Assembly (NCBI RefSeq): GCF_026151205.1
Contig: NC_087076.1
Coordinates: 9,586,902 to 9,650,901, forward strand
Direction: 5' to 3'
DNA length: 64,000 nt
Origin: Bolinopsis microptera
Lineage: Eukaryota > Ctenophora > Tentaculata > Lobata > Bolinopsidae
Shown here: one piece after another, positions 9,899 to 20,595 of the stretch
How the letters are laid out: the number at the start of each line of letters is the position of its first letter
Numbering within the stretch: position 1 is the stretch's first letter
Notes under the pieces: model-generated
Databases searched by the model: none
Told to the model about the DNA's origin: nothing
The model's input: the letters and a program-made list of their open reading frames with translations, nothing else
Position numbers and translations under genes: made by a program

Positions 9899-12770
9899 TT
9901 ACGCGTTGTCGCTTACTAACTCGGTGCTGTAGTCTATTTGCGAGCGCCCTTCTCTTTGAGACTTTCTTAGCCCAGGTATACTATAAAGTAAGAAATTTGG
10001 CCAATTTTCATCGTCTCCTGAGCTTTGCAGCTTGAGGAGTTCGCGCTTAGCTGAATTTTTAAAGATTTCAATTGAAAAGGTAGAACTTGGAATAGTTATA
10101 TCCTTACTTTGTTTTGTAATAGAGAGCATGGGTCCTTTGAAGAAAAGAGTATTTCTAAATGTTGGGCCGTTGTAAGTTGTGAACCAAGAAAGGTTATGTT
10201 CGAATGTGGAATTATAGGTGGGAATATCGTGAGGGAAAAGTTCTTTGATGGATTTAGGGAGAAGGCTTGGCATGTTCCTTACTTTGTGTAGTAGAATAAG
10301 AGCGTTTTTTACAATGACGCTATGGACTGTTAGGATATTATGCAATCTAAACGCACTTTTTGTGTGCTCCGGGGGATTGCCGTCTTTATATCTATAATTT
10401 ACATATCCTGACATAACAGCTCTAATTCCCTGCTTTTGCTTGGTGAACAGAGATTCAATGTGACATTTTGAGGCAAATCCCCACACTAAAGAACAGAAAT
10501 TTAGATGGGATTGGATAAGGCTTTGGAAAATGTTTAGGCGGGCTTTGATAGGTAGAAGGTGCTTTAGCTTATACATAACTCCGAGGTAGCGACCCATCTT
10601 TATTCTAACGGCCGTAATGTGTTTTTGCCAAGTGAGCTTTTCGTCTAGGATCACTCCTAAAAATCTTGCTTCAGTCTTACGTTCGATTACAGTGTTGTCA
10701 ATGGACAAATTAAAGCCGCTGAAGTCGATTCTTTTTCTAGTGAAAATCATGTAACACGTCTTTTTTACATTTAAAGATAGCCCATTAACACCTACCCAAT
10801 CTACAAGACGTGAAATTAGCTGATTAGCTTTTAATTGTATTTCTTCTAGGGTGGTTCCACTAATTAATATGTTTGCGTCGTCGGCATAATTTAAAGGATG
10901 AACTTTGCAAAATCACTAATTCCAGGTAGGTCGTTTATATAAATTACAAATAAGAGAGGTCCTAAAATGCTACCCTGAGGTACGCCGTAAACTATGGGCA
11001 TGCTAGAAGAGCAAGTTCCGTTTAAAGTTACGTATTGAGATCGATTACAAAGGTAAGATCTAAACCATTCGTGCGCGACTCCCCTGATCCCATAATGGTC
11101 AAGCTTCTTAAGCAAGGTCTCATGATCAAGCACGTCAAAGGCTTTACTGTAATCGAGCAGGAGCAGTAGGGAAATTTGTTTCTTATTCAGAGAGTGTAGT
11201 ATGGAATTTTGGGCATTGAGCAGTGCATGTTCGCACGATCTTCCTGGCCGAAATCCGTATTGATTTTCGAAAAGAGAATCGTTCTTATCTAAAAATTCTA
11301 AAACACGAGCATGCATAAGTTTCTCATAAATTTTCGAGAATGATCCCAAAAGAGAGATCGGCCTATAATTAGCTACTTCCAATTTTGAACCACCTTTGTG
11401 GATAGGAACGACTTTCGCAGTTTTTAGAGCATTTGGGAAGGTACCACTGGAGAACGAACAGTTAATGACATTAGCTAGTGCCCTGGTAAAGTTTTCGCAG
11501 CTGTTTGCAATTTTCAATGGCTCAATTTTACAATCGAGTGTGGACTTGTTCTTAAGCCCTGATATTATCTTTTGGACTTCACCGTGTGATGTAGGCTTAA
11601 GAAACATCGAGTTACTACACGAAGCCTTAAGAAAATGCTTGAAACCACCTGGGTCAAAGGTTCGACGGGCAGCGATTTGCCTCTTGATACTGGCTGCAAT
11701 ACCGGAGAAGTAGCCGTTAAATTTCTCAGCGACTGCCAGATCGGAGCTTATAATCGTGCCATCGTCGTCCTTCAGACGGGTGTGTCCGAACTTTTTTCTG
11801 TTACGGTTCAGGAGGCCATTGATAATTTTCCATTGACTTTTAGAGCAGTTTTGGTATTTGTCAAACATTTTTTTATAGTACTTTTCTTTGGCTAGATTCA
11901 CATGTTTGTGACAAAACTTTTTCATTTTATCATACGCGTCGCAGTTTTTTTGTGATGAATTTATAGTTTTTTCAAAAAAAAGTAACTTCTTGCGGTTGCA
12001 TGCCGCCTCAAGCCAGGGTAAGATCCAAGGCTTTGGGTCAGCTCTTTCGAATTTTCTTCTCGAACTGTCGCGCTTCAGGGGGTATGCAGTATTGTAGTGT
12101 TTCATGTACGTTTGATAGATGGAATTGTATTGTTCATCAGCGCACGTTGAGGAGGTAGCATCATCCCAGGTCTCACTTACAATAAGCTCTTTGAATTTAG
12201 CATGATTAGCTTCGTTAAATACACGGGCCTCTAATTTCAAGCTAGTGTTGTTGTTCTTTACACGTTGACTACGGAATCGCTCGTTCAAACTAGGTGTGGC
12301 TCCTAAACTAATGGTCGTGCTAACCGCGAGATGATCTGACATATCCAACGTCACGACATTACAACTAATAACGTTTGTCACGTGATTAGTATACACGTGA
12401 TCAATAAGCGTTGCACTGTGGTCAGTTACCCTGGTAGGCTTGGAGACAGTCTGGGCAAACCCATATTTTTCTAGTAAGCTTATAAGATCCTGGCTGTAAG
12501 CGTCGGTATCGTATTTTATAAGATCAATATTTGCATCACCCAGAAAGACTATCTGCTTTCTGGAGTGTCTATCAAGACCCCTGAGCACGTTTTCAAACTT
12601 TTCAAGGAATTTTTTAGGGCTTGTGGATGGCGAGCGGTAGAAATTTACGATGATTTTTGTCTTATTTCCGTTTTTAAAATTGTTGATTTTAAGCAATTGA
12701 AATTCTCCGCAAGTAACTTCTTCTGGACTCAGATTGAGTTCGAGTTCCTGTATTTTAGAACGAGCAGATC
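9899..12770 (-). pseudogene. Frameshifted Jockey/CR1-group LINE ORF2, 5'-truncated
   Basis: Reading leftward from about 12770, the frame starts inside an exonuclease/endonuclease domain: FLGDANIDL, LIDHVYTN and LDMSDHLAVS with the SDH triad part. The reverse transcriptase follows: VVPIHKGG, NYRPISLL, QYGFRPGRSCEHALL, LDYSKAFDVLDH and GVPQGSILGPLLFVIYINDL. At about 10890 the frame ends just after DFAKFIL. The next frame resumes at once with NYADDANILI, the catalytic YxDD box, and runs to 9899 with the thumb/connection region (GRYLGVMYKLKHLL, HLNFCSLVWG). A one-base shift therefore splits palm motif B from motif C. The N-terminal endonuclease catalytic residues are missing. This is a dead copy, moderately young. 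Clade assignment beyond the Jockey/CR1 group is not possible by eye. Confidence 0.8.
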
Positions 12771-12825
12771 AAAGCATGTATCTCTAAGGCAAATCGTATG
12801 ATTAGTTATTACTAGAGGAAAATTT

Positions 12826-13112
12826 GTTATGATTGCTATACATAAAGCATTAATAAGACCTCATCTTGAGCAGTGGCGTAACGTTGCCTGTTGTGTCCAA
12901 TTGTGGAATCCACCTGTGGCTCATGAAAGTTGAGGGACTGTTTTGGAGCTGGACAGCTTCCCGCGGCACCTTACTCGTCTGATTGATAAGGTGGGTACTC
13001 TTCCTTACAGTCGTAGACTGGAAATCCTCAATTTTACAACTGACAAAGCTGGCAGACTGCAGATCGGCGAATACGTGGGGACCTCATAGAAGCTTTTAAA
13101 GTAACAAATGGT
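12826..13112 (+). pseudogene. LINE ORF2 C-terminal relic
   Basis: Conceptual pieces on the plus strand read AIHKALIRPHLE, then CVQLWNPPV, then DSFPRHLTRLIDKVGTLPYS, RRLEILNFTTDKAGR and DLIEAFKVTNG. This is the usual LINE C-terminal order (RPHLEYC..WNP, LPY..RL, GDLIE.FK). Frames shift several times, and a short hAT-end-like insertion follows HLE at 12874. A decayed fragment in the opposite orientation to the neighbouring LINE. Confidence 0.65.
12874..12896 (+). repeat. Remnant of a hAT-type element end
   Basis: CAGTGGCGTAACG followed by TTGCCTGTTG matches the left terminus of the complete element at 22036 apart from a short deletion. It interrupts the LINE reading PHLE..CVQLW, so it is an insertion scar after most of the element was lost. 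Confidence 0.5.
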
Positions 13113-13178
13113 GGATTCGAACTCGCAACGTCAGGGCCAGTAGACAAGCAGATTAATCAACTAAGCCACTGAGCCACA
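13110..13178 (-). repeat. tRNA-like head of a SINE
   Basis: On the minus strand a box-A-like TGGCTTAGTTGA and a box-B-like GAGTTCGAATCC are spaced about 35 bases apart, as in a tRNA gene. The sequence ends in CC-ACCA at the tRNA-like 3' end. The acceptor arms do not pair well, so a functional tRNA is unlikely and a tRNA-derived SINE promoter is more probable. Confidence 0.5.
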
Positions 13179-13182
13179 GTGA

Positions 13183-13222
13183 ACCAAAAGTTGCCTCAAA
13201 GTACCAAAAGTTGCCTCAAAGT
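13183..13222. repeat. Two tandem 20-bp units
   Basis: The unit ACCAAAAGTTGCCTCAAAGT occurs twice in direct succession. Its core AAAAGTTGCC recurs inverted inside the duplicated block at about 13587 and 14059 (GGCAACTTTTGGTACC), hinting at remains of an inverted-repeat element. Confidence 0.7.
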
Positions 13223-13447
13223 GTGAATAATGCAAATTCACTGTGTAGCACGATAAGTTCGAGCTGTATGTGTAGTATGCCTTGCAAGAGTATAAAAAGG
13301 ACAAAAAATGGATAATTTCTTGTTTAAAATGCCTATAACTGCTAAAATATCGAATATTTTAAAATAATTTTTACCGGACCGTAATAAGCCTATTTATATG
13401 ATATTAGTCAAACGGAACTTTTGTTACCGAAATTATAATATTTTCTA

Positions 13448-13913
13448 AAATTTGTTTAAAATTTCACACAAAGGGGGACCCTTGTGTTCAGGTTTTAAAA
13501 ATTTGATAATAATATTCCTTTGAATCTTAAAATATTAGTATTAAAATTTTGCTACTATACACGGTAGAATTATTTTATTCGCATTTTAAGGCAACTTTTG
13601 GTACCAAATTTATCAAAATCGGAAAACCAAAATTCTGTGCCAACTCATGGTGTTTAGTATTACATACTCTAGTTGTAGAATTTCGACTAAAATCAATAAT
13701 ATATAGAATAGAAGTACTTAATTTTTCTCCCGGAGCGAGTAATTCCATATTTTTTATTTATTCTAAGAAAAGATAAAAGGTATATATAATATAACGTATT
13801 GTAGGTTTATAACTTACCAAGACGAGCGCAGAAATAAACTCGTCAACGTGGTTTTAATATATTCTCATGGAATGGAACAAATATTTAATGAGTATCACTA
13901 CGTAAAAACCTAA
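13448..13913. repeat. Duplicated unit, first copy (parts X and Y contiguous)
   Basis: Part X (13448-13665) recurs at 13920-14137 and part Y (13663-13913) recurs at 20596-20846. No coding motif is recognised. X followed by Y here is continuous, so this copy shows the pre-insertion arrangement of the second copy. Confidence 0.85.
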
Positions 13914-13919
13914 TACCCG

Positions 13920-14137
13920 AAATTTGTTTAAAATTTCACACAAAGGGGGACCCTTGTGTTCAGGTTTTAAAAATTTGATAATAATATTCCTTTGAATCTT
14001 AAAATATTAGTATTAAAATTTTGCTACTATACACGGTAGAATTATTTTATTCGCATTTTAAGGCAACTTTTGGTACCAAATTTATCAAAATCGGAAAACC
14101 AAAATTCTGTGCCAACTCATGGTGTTTAGTATTACAT
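13920..14137. repeat. Duplicated unit, second copy, part X
   Basis: Matches 13448-13665 over 218 bases with no visible difference. It ends at ATTACAT, exactly where the first copy passes into part Y. Part Y of this copy lies 6.46 kb downstream, with the Copia element and other DNA between. Confidence 0.85.
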
Positions 14138-14149
14138 TTATAACTTACC

Positions 14150-14154
14150 AAGAT
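14150..14154 (+). repeat. Target site duplication AAGAT, left
   Basis: AAGAT directly precedes the 5' LTR start TGTGAA and is repeated at 18773-18777 directly after the 3' LTR end AACA. Five bases is the usual length for Copia integration. Confidence 0.75.
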
Positions 14155-14337
14155 TGTGAACTTGATATTCTCCTATTATATTTTATATGTTTGTATCTAT
14201 ATTTGAATGTGAGTTAACTCCCTATATTTCAGGAGTATGTTATATATATGATGTCTCTGTTAGCCGTGGGGTCTTTGTATATCTATTGACTTCTTTCCTG
14301 ACTTATCAACGTGTGTCATTGCTTCTCTGATTTAACA
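14155..14337 (+). repeat. Copia 5' LTR
   Basis: Starts TGTGAACTTGATATTC and ends GATTTAACA. Its last 140 bases (14198-14337) match 18633-18772 without a visible difference. Its first 43 bases have no clear counterpart at the 3' side. Confidence 0.8.
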
Positions 14338-14338
14338 T

Positions 14339-14347
14339 TGGTAGCAG
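14339..14347 (+). promoter_or_regulatory. Primer binding site for initiator tRNA-Met
   Basis: TGGTAGCAG begins two bases after the 5' LTR. It is complementary to the 3' end of animal initiator methionine tRNA (..CTGCTACCA), the usual primer of Copia elements. Confidence 0.7.
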
Positions 14348-14361
14348 GCAGCGGTTCAAAA

Positions 14362-14835
14362 ATGACAGGTGAAGATAAAGTGGTAGAAAGGAAAGCTGTT
14401 GGACCACAAAAGGCCCCACCGGCATACAAGGAAGGTCAGAATTATGAAGACTGGCGGTTGGATATTGACCTATGGAATACTTTCACATCCTACGAAAAGA
14501 AGCGTCGGGCAACTGCATTCCTTTTGGAATTGTCTGAAGGACCGGTGAAGAACCATGTGAGATCGTTAGGAATAGACGTCTTAACTGCTGATGACGGGTT
14601 GGACAAAGTTATAAAACGCCTGGACAGTATATACCAGGAGGACTCATCTCACATGGCATATCGAGCATATTGTCGATTTGAAAAGTTTGAACGTCAAGAG
14701 GGTATGAATCTTCAGGCATTTATTTCTGAATTCGCTAAGTTGTATGAAGACCTGAGGAAACACAAGATGGAACTGCCAGATGCAATACTAGCATATAGAG
14801 TTCTAAACAGTGCAAATCTGTCAAGTGAAAAATGA
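14362..14835 (+). pseudogene. Copia Gag, N-terminal part
   Basis: Starts at MTGEDKVVERK shortly after the primer site. The region YEDWRLDIDLWNTFT, then AFLLELSEGPVKNHV and SHMAYRAYCRFEKFER, resembles the gag/UBN2 domain of Copia elements, which packages element RNA. It breaks off after about 157 residues at LNSANLSSEK, where the inverted pol block begins with microhomology (GAAAAATGA). The zinc-knuckle and protease N-terminal parts are missing. Confidence 0.75.
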
Positions 14836-17113
14836 TTCATCGTACACTGACACTGCTACACCAAGCTCTACTAGGGTATCTCTTAGTTCGACATACCACA
14901 TTCTTGGACCATCGACCAAGCCATAGATGCATTTGAGGAGTTTCCACAATTTTCCAGATACCTTAGCTTCATTTGGTGGTTTAATGTATACTGTTCTTGA
15001 GATATCTTTTCCCTGTAGAAAAGCAGCCTGTACATCAATGTGCTGCAGTTTCCAATGCTCTGCTTGCAAAAGAGTAATTGCCAATCTTATTGAGTCCCTA
15101 CTGCATGTTGGGGAATCTGATCGTATTGCTTGATTTTTCTCCTGATAGCCTAGAGCAACTAACCGTGCCTTGTACACATTCGTGGTATTCTTTATCTTCT
15201 TTGTAATTACCCACCTCACACCAATCGTTTTCTGACCTTCATCAGGAACTTCCTCATAGACTTTATTGGTACAAAACTTTTCAAGCTCTGCCTCTTTAGC
15301 ATCAACAATTGCTTGTTCACATGAATCTGTAACGCTTGTAAACATAACTTCATGTTCCTGCTCCTCTTCTGTATCTTCGTGCCATTCCTCTGTTAACTCA
15401 AACCAGTCGACACAATGAGTTTCTTCCTCCCCATCAAGCTGAATGTTCAGGCAGTTTTTGTATTTTCCTCCAGCCTTACCTGCTCTACTAAGGATGTAAG
15501 CCTTCTCCCAGACATCCTCTTCTCCCTCTTCAGGGTACTTGGGTTTGTACATCACAGAAGTTTTCGTCTTAGGCAGGTTTTTATTTCCATTACCATTAAC
15601 ACTGGCTGTGCTTACAGGAGCACTAGAAGGAGTATCTATTTCATCAGTTATTTGCGCCTGAGCCAATGGCAAACTGTCATTTTCATCCTGATTTCTTTCT
15701 TCTGTTCTTGTCATATTTTTCTCAAAGTCAGATAATTCATCATTATTCGATTCTGAAGGAGCTTTGACACTGACGGGATCACTTTTGTCCTTCAAATTAC
15801 CAGTTTCTTCTAATTCAGGGACATATGTTGGCTTAATGTGACAAGGATGTACCTTGATGATCTGAAATCCATGCTTTACCACAAACGTCTGACCATCCCG
15901 ACCTATGACAACACCTGGTCCATGCCAGGAGTCACTGTTGTTTCTTTTATAGAAAATCTTTTCCCCTGGATCGAGATGAACATCATTACATGTTCTGACC
16001 TGGCTTTTCAAAGCTCTCATGATCTTGGAACTATTCTCTGCTCTTATAAACCCCTCTCTGGCAATCCTCATTGCTCTTAGATGATTCTCTACAGTTTCAC
16101 TACAGACACTACTACTCGATTCCATTGCAGGAAGCTTACTGTCTATCACATTGGGGAAAGATGGATTTCTACCCATAACCAACTGCATGGGTGAATACCC
16201 ACCCGTCATTTGTAAAGAGTTTTTAGCACTAAGTGCCCAGCTCAAAGCTGTTTTCCACGAACAATTCGAATCTTGCTTTGTCTTTATCATACTTTCAGCT
16301 AGAACTTGATGATGGCGTTCAACCATACCATTGCTAAAAGGACTTTCAGCTGCCGATTGTTGTGATTCGATATTGAATCTCTCACACATTTCTACATATT
16401 CTGCATTAGAAAACTCCCCTCCATTATCGGCCATAAAACGGCGGGGAGGCCAGAACTGTGCTATCCACCCAGAACAGATTGCCTCTACAATTGTCTCTTT
16501 TCGTTTATTTGGAACCAACAATGCAACTGAATATCGTGTAGCACAGTCAATCATGTGCAGAAATGTTACCTCTCCCTGGACCGTTTTCAAGTCCATAGCT
16601 ACACAATCATTAAACACTGTTCCTCGTGGGAGACCAACTACTGGTCTGGGCTTTGGCTTAGAGTATCTTTGACACACTTCACACTTTTGGCATACATCCT
16701 CTAGTACCTCAAGAAATAGTTTAGAGTCAAAACCTGCATTCTTTAGGAGGGTCTTTAGTTTGTACATCGGTGCATGGGCAAACTGTCTGTGGAGTTTAAG
16801 TGCCTTTTTCGCCATAAGCTTTTTGTTGTTCCCACCAAAAGTTTCATCTGTAACTGTGAGAAATACTTTCACACTGGAGTCCACAAGACTCCTCTTTTTG
16901 TTACAGATAGGCACACAATAGTGTCCAGATTTGCACTCCAAAAGGGGTATTTTCTCTCCATTGAACTCGAGAGTATCTTCAAGAAAGTTAAGGATTGCAC
17001 CAACCTTTTTTAATGCAGGCTTGCTAAGCAGAAGAGGAATATCACATTTGACAACATTTGCCTCAATCAAGATTCTTTTGCTTCCGATTCTTCCAGGAAT
17101 TTTAAGGATTAGA
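14826..17113 (-). pseudogene. Inverted Copia block: protease end, integrase, RT N-terminal part
   Basis: On the minus strand one open frame reads protease tail (CDIPLLLSKPALKKVGAILN), the zinc-binding part of integrase (LHRQFAHAP..CQKCEVCQ) and the integrase catalytic core (MDLKTVQG, RFMADNGGEF, AAESPFSNGMVERHH giving D,D,E). An acidic linker follows, then RT N-terminal motifs (VRWVITKKIK, YKARLVALGYQ, IDVQAAFLQG). It stops at SVYDESFF, where the forward block carries on the same protein. The frame has no internal stop, so inversion happened recently. Alone it could encode at most an integrase-RT fragment without its own promoter. Confidence 0.85.
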
Positions 17114-18395
17114 GGATGTCTGGGAGAAGGCTTACATCCTTAGTAGAGCAGGTAAGGCTGGAGGAAAATACAAAAACTGCCTGAACATTCAGCTTGATGG
17201 GGAGGAAGAAACTCATTGTGTCGACTGGTTTGAGTTAACAGAGGAATGGCACGAAGATACAGAAGAGGAGCAGGAACATGAAGTTATGTTTACAAGCGTT
17301 ACAGATTCATGTGAACAAGCAATTGTTGATGCTAAAGAGGCAGAGCTTGAAAAGCCCCTAGTAGAGCTTGGTGTAGCAGTGTCAGTGTACGATGAATCAT
17401 TTTTCTTTTTACAGAGAAATGATAAGCCGTGTGGGATCATAGTGATCCATGTTGATGATCTTATGTTTGGAGGACTGGAAATATTCATCAAAGAGGTCAT
17501 TGGTGCCTTAAAAATGAAATACAAGCTCAGTATGGAAGTCGATACATCCTTTACGTACACTGGGCTCGATCTCAGTCAAAGTTACAGGGCAATCAAAATA
17601 TCACAGCTGGGTTATGTAAATCAAGTGAGCAGAATCAAAATCGACCAGAACAAAGTAAAACTGAATGCATGTCCAATCAATGAGGCAGAAAGAAGTCAGT
17701 TGCGATCAGTAGCAGGACAGCTGCTCTGGGCAGCAACACAGTCACGACCAGATATTGCGTATGGCACATGCATTGCATCCAACTCCTATGCTTCGGGAAC
17801 AATCAAAGATCTGAAACTGGTGAACAAGACAATTGTGTTTATGCAGAAAAACCCACTGTCAATCAGGTTTCCTTCACTTGACCTTCAACACACAACAATG
17901 GTTGTATTCAGTGATGCTTCCTTTGGTAACCTGGCTGATGGATCCTCACAAGGTGGGCATCTTGTATTGATGGTTGACCGATCTGGTCAGTGCTGTCCAC
18001 TTACATGGCAGAGTAGAAAGATAAAGAAAGTATGTAAGAGCACATTAGCTGCTGAAAGTTGGGCATTAGTTGACGGCCTGGAGTCTGCAGAGCTGATTAA
18101 AGCGCAGTGGAATGAAATTGTGAAAATAGATGTTCTTATAGTCTGTATAACGGATTGCAAGTCTCTTTTTGATGCTGTGAAAACAACAAACACCCTTGAA
18201 GACAAAGGGTTGAGGATTCCCATGGCTTGTCTAAGACAACGATTCAACAGAAATGAAGTACGTTATGTGTGGGTTCCAACAAATCTCCAGCTTGCAGACT
18301 GTTTGACAAAGGCTGGTGCATCTTCGTCTTTGTTGCGTGAGGTGTTAGAAAAAGGGACACTTCCTAGTGAACTGAGACAGTACTCTGTATTGTAA
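17112..18395 (+). pseudogene. Forward Copia block: integrase tail joined to RT C-terminal part and RNase H
   Basis: Begins with EDVWEKAYILSRAG, also present in the inverted block, and runs through HEVMFTSVTDSCEQ to EAELEK. There it jumps by deletion to LVELGVAVSVYDESFF, skipping the RT N-terminal part. The RT catalytic box HVDDLMFGG follows, then KLNACPINEAE, SVAGQLLWAATQSRPDIAY, and RNase H motifs VFSDASFGN, KSTLAAESWALVDGLE and ITDCKSLFDAV. It ends at ELRQYSVL. The frame is intact from 17112 to the stop. Confidence 0.85.
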
Positions 18396-18632
18396 GCTCA
18401 GTAATTGATGTAATGTGTAATGAACGTTGGAATTGAACTATTAAACTGTAATGTATAATGAAAGTTAGAACTGAACTTTTAAAATAAAAAGTGTGAATGA
18501 ATGAGAATGAATTATTTGATATAATTCTATTGTTTTGATTGAATTGACCCACGGCAGAATCTGTGTTTTAAAGGTAGCCCAGTTTGATACTTGGGTATGT
18601 TGTTTTTAGGGATTTTTAATAAGTAAAGTAAG

Positions 18633-18772
18633 TATATTTGAATGTGAGTTAACTCCCTATATTTCAGGAGTATGTTATATATATGATGTCTCTGTTAGCC
18701 GTGGGGTCTTTGTATATCTATTGACTTCTTTCCTGACTTATCAACGTGTGTCATTGCTTCTCTGATTTAACA
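18633..18772 (+). repeat. Copia 3' LTR, partial
   Basis: Identical over 140 bases to the end of the 5' LTR and finishing GATTTAACA, followed by the duplication AAGAT. The first 43 LTR bases and a clear polypurine tract are missing just upstream, so the internal/LTR junction was altered. Confidence 0.8.
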
Positions 18773-18777
18773 AAGAT
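18773..18777 (+). repeat. Target site duplication AAGAT, right
   Basis: Pairs with 14150-14154 and restores an uninterrupted target when the element is removed. Confidence 0.75.
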
Positions 18778-19016
18778 AACTTACCAAGTCTCGTGCTGTG
18801 GGCCGTATAAACGGCGCACACCACCGCCCCGCCTTACTTCACGGTTGCGGGGCGGAGCTGGTGCCGTTTGTCTCGGCCTCAAGTGGCGAGTGCTTGCCCA
18901 TCGAATACACGATTGAAACACTAATTATTTATTGGAATTCTACAGTTTCCAAAACGAAGTACGAAGATATATTAACTTTGAGCTTTGTTTTGGCGACTGC
19001 TTCATCGATGGGCGAG
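18778..19016. other. Short GC-rich segment with dyad symmetry
   Basis: Around 18810-18870 the stretches ACCGCCCCGCC and GCGGGGCGG face each other and could form a hairpin. No coding motif was recognised. The segment lies between the Copia element and the next transposon and is otherwise unassigned. Confidence 0.4.
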
Positions 19017-19019
19017 TAG

Positions 19020-19880
19020 TAGTAGAGGCTCTTACGGGCATTGTCTGCTCGATACGTTAGGGACCCCAGATACACCTTACTAGACGTATTTTTGACCGTA
19101 GAATCGATTGAAAGTGGTTTCAAGATGATTGGACTGATTGTTCTGGGGTAAAATCGCAAAAACCCGATTTTTGGGCCAAAAATAGGCCAAAAAACCATGT
19201 TTTTTGATATTTTGAGCAAGTTAATTTTGTTGGCATGTCGGCAAAACTTGCATAAAGATAGCTAAAAGACAGCCGCACAAGATTGTATAAAAATAAAACA
19301 AATCCCTCTATTTGTTCTGAGGTAAAAATCCAAAAAAGTGGTAAAAATTTTGACTTTTTTGCTTTAAGTTTGAATAATTTTTTGCAGTTGTATTAAATCA
19401 ACCCAAAAATAGTCACATCGTGTTTGCCTAAATTTTTCCTTTCCGAGAAGTACCCACTTCATATACTTAATCGAAGTTTGAATATTGTCACTCCGCAAGC
19501 GTTTTTGCCAAATTTTCGACGCGCACTACGCGCACAAGCATTTAGTTGTTATCAATTGGCACCCGCGCGTTCATCATAAATTTCAAACAGCTATAACTCA
19601 GCGAGATTATGTCCGTTCTAGCTCATATTTTCACACTAAATAGAAAATAATGTGATCTTATTGCTGACAAAATATGGATATAATTACTTTATTTGCCTTA
19701 GAGTAATAGACTGTCAAAGTTTAAAACGCGCATTGGTATAGCACGTGACTAATAAGGCCAAATTTATACTTCTTAACATATTATCGATCCTTAGACATCA
19801 TACTATTGTGTCCAATTAGCGGTTAGGTCTCTAAACTCGTAGCAGAAAACACGTCTTTTTGCCCGTAAGAGCCTCTACTA
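19020..19880. mobile_element. Non-autonomous terminal-inverted-repeat transposon (861 bp)
   Basis: AGTAGAGGCTCTTACGGG at the left end (19021-19038) is exactly inverted at the right end (19862-19879). The similarity extends inward in weaker form (CTGCT..CGA..TTAG.GACC). Ends are flanked by TAG on both sides, or by TA if the repeat starts at GTAGAGG, so either a 3-bp or a TA duplication is possible. No transposase frame is present. A Tc1/mariner-type derivative is the simplest reading. Confidence 0.7.
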
Positions 19881-19883
19881 TAG

Positions 19884-20595
19884 GTATTTGTTGTTTAGCA
19901 GTGTTGAATATTGGAGCAATTATATAATGTATATCTCCATCATAATATAGGCTAGTGTAAAGATATATAATCAAGAATACAAACAAACGCGAACGGTATT
20001 AGTAACTCGCTAGATTATAGATGTTATTTAAACACATATGTTTACGTCAATTATTACTAAAATTAATATTCTTTTTGCTTTAATATAATTACATGTCACA
20101 TGGATTAATGGATTAGTTGAATGAAACGTGTGCTACAAATGTCTACGCCTCACGCAGAACTGCGTACCGCTCAGTACTAATTCATGCTTGAGCGGTACTG
20201 CTGTTCAAAGTGGCGCGCACTCAATTTAATCACAATAAATAACGAGCGCGCGGTTTTTTGGAATCCCTCCATTATTATATTAATTAGATCGCAGTGCTCA
20301 CGGCCTGTACTGAGTAAACGACAGAAATATCTTTTAAATTATTTTGCTTCTGAAATTTTGGCTCTAGTAATTAAGAAATGTGACATGTAATTGTAAGTTA
20401 ACAATTAAATAGATCCTGTGCGCGGCGCCCACAGCTGACCTACGAATTTCTGAACAATTTTAAATTTTGGCTGTGTGCGCGGCGTACTGTATATGGGTTT
20501 GAAATTGAAATTTGAATTTATTTATGAATATAACATTATGTATTGATTATTTGTGGTAAATAAAAATTTTTCTTTCCTAAAAAAATTTTTCTTTC
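19884..20595. other. Unassigned DNA inside the split duplication
   Basis: No gene recognised. The stretch contains an imperfect inverted pair around 20168-20200 (GCGTACCGCTCAGTACT and TTGAGCGGTACTGC). It ends in two near-identical AAAAATTTTTCTTTCC motifs just before part Y resumes. Confidence 0.4.

Larger units (their letters stand above)
14155..18772 (+). mobile_element. Rearranged Ty1/Copia LTR retrotransposon
   Basis: The element runs from a TG..CA-bounded 5' LTR (183 bp) through an initiator-tRNA primer site and gag, then an inverted block carrying protease end, integrase and the first part of RT, then a forward block with the rest of RT and RNase H, then the 3' LTR. A 5-bp AAGAT duplication flanks it. 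The shared 140 bp of the two LTRs are identical, so insertion was recent. The pol region cannot encode a polyprotein because of the inversion, a 244-bp inverted duplication (15277-15520 with 17111-17354) and a deletion at 17354. It is non-autonomous, but parts are free of decay. Confidence 0.85.

Noticed and set aside
14145-18787. 13-bp ATAACTTACCAAG as a target duplication of the Copia insertion
   Set aside because: The 5-bp AAGAT, abutting exact TG and CA ends, explains the insertion better. The 13-mer looks like a pre-existing tandem copy at the target.
18798-19019. A 73-codon frame beginning MGRINGAHH
   Set aside because: It overlaps the GC-rich hairpin and ends in the TIR element; no family resemblance.
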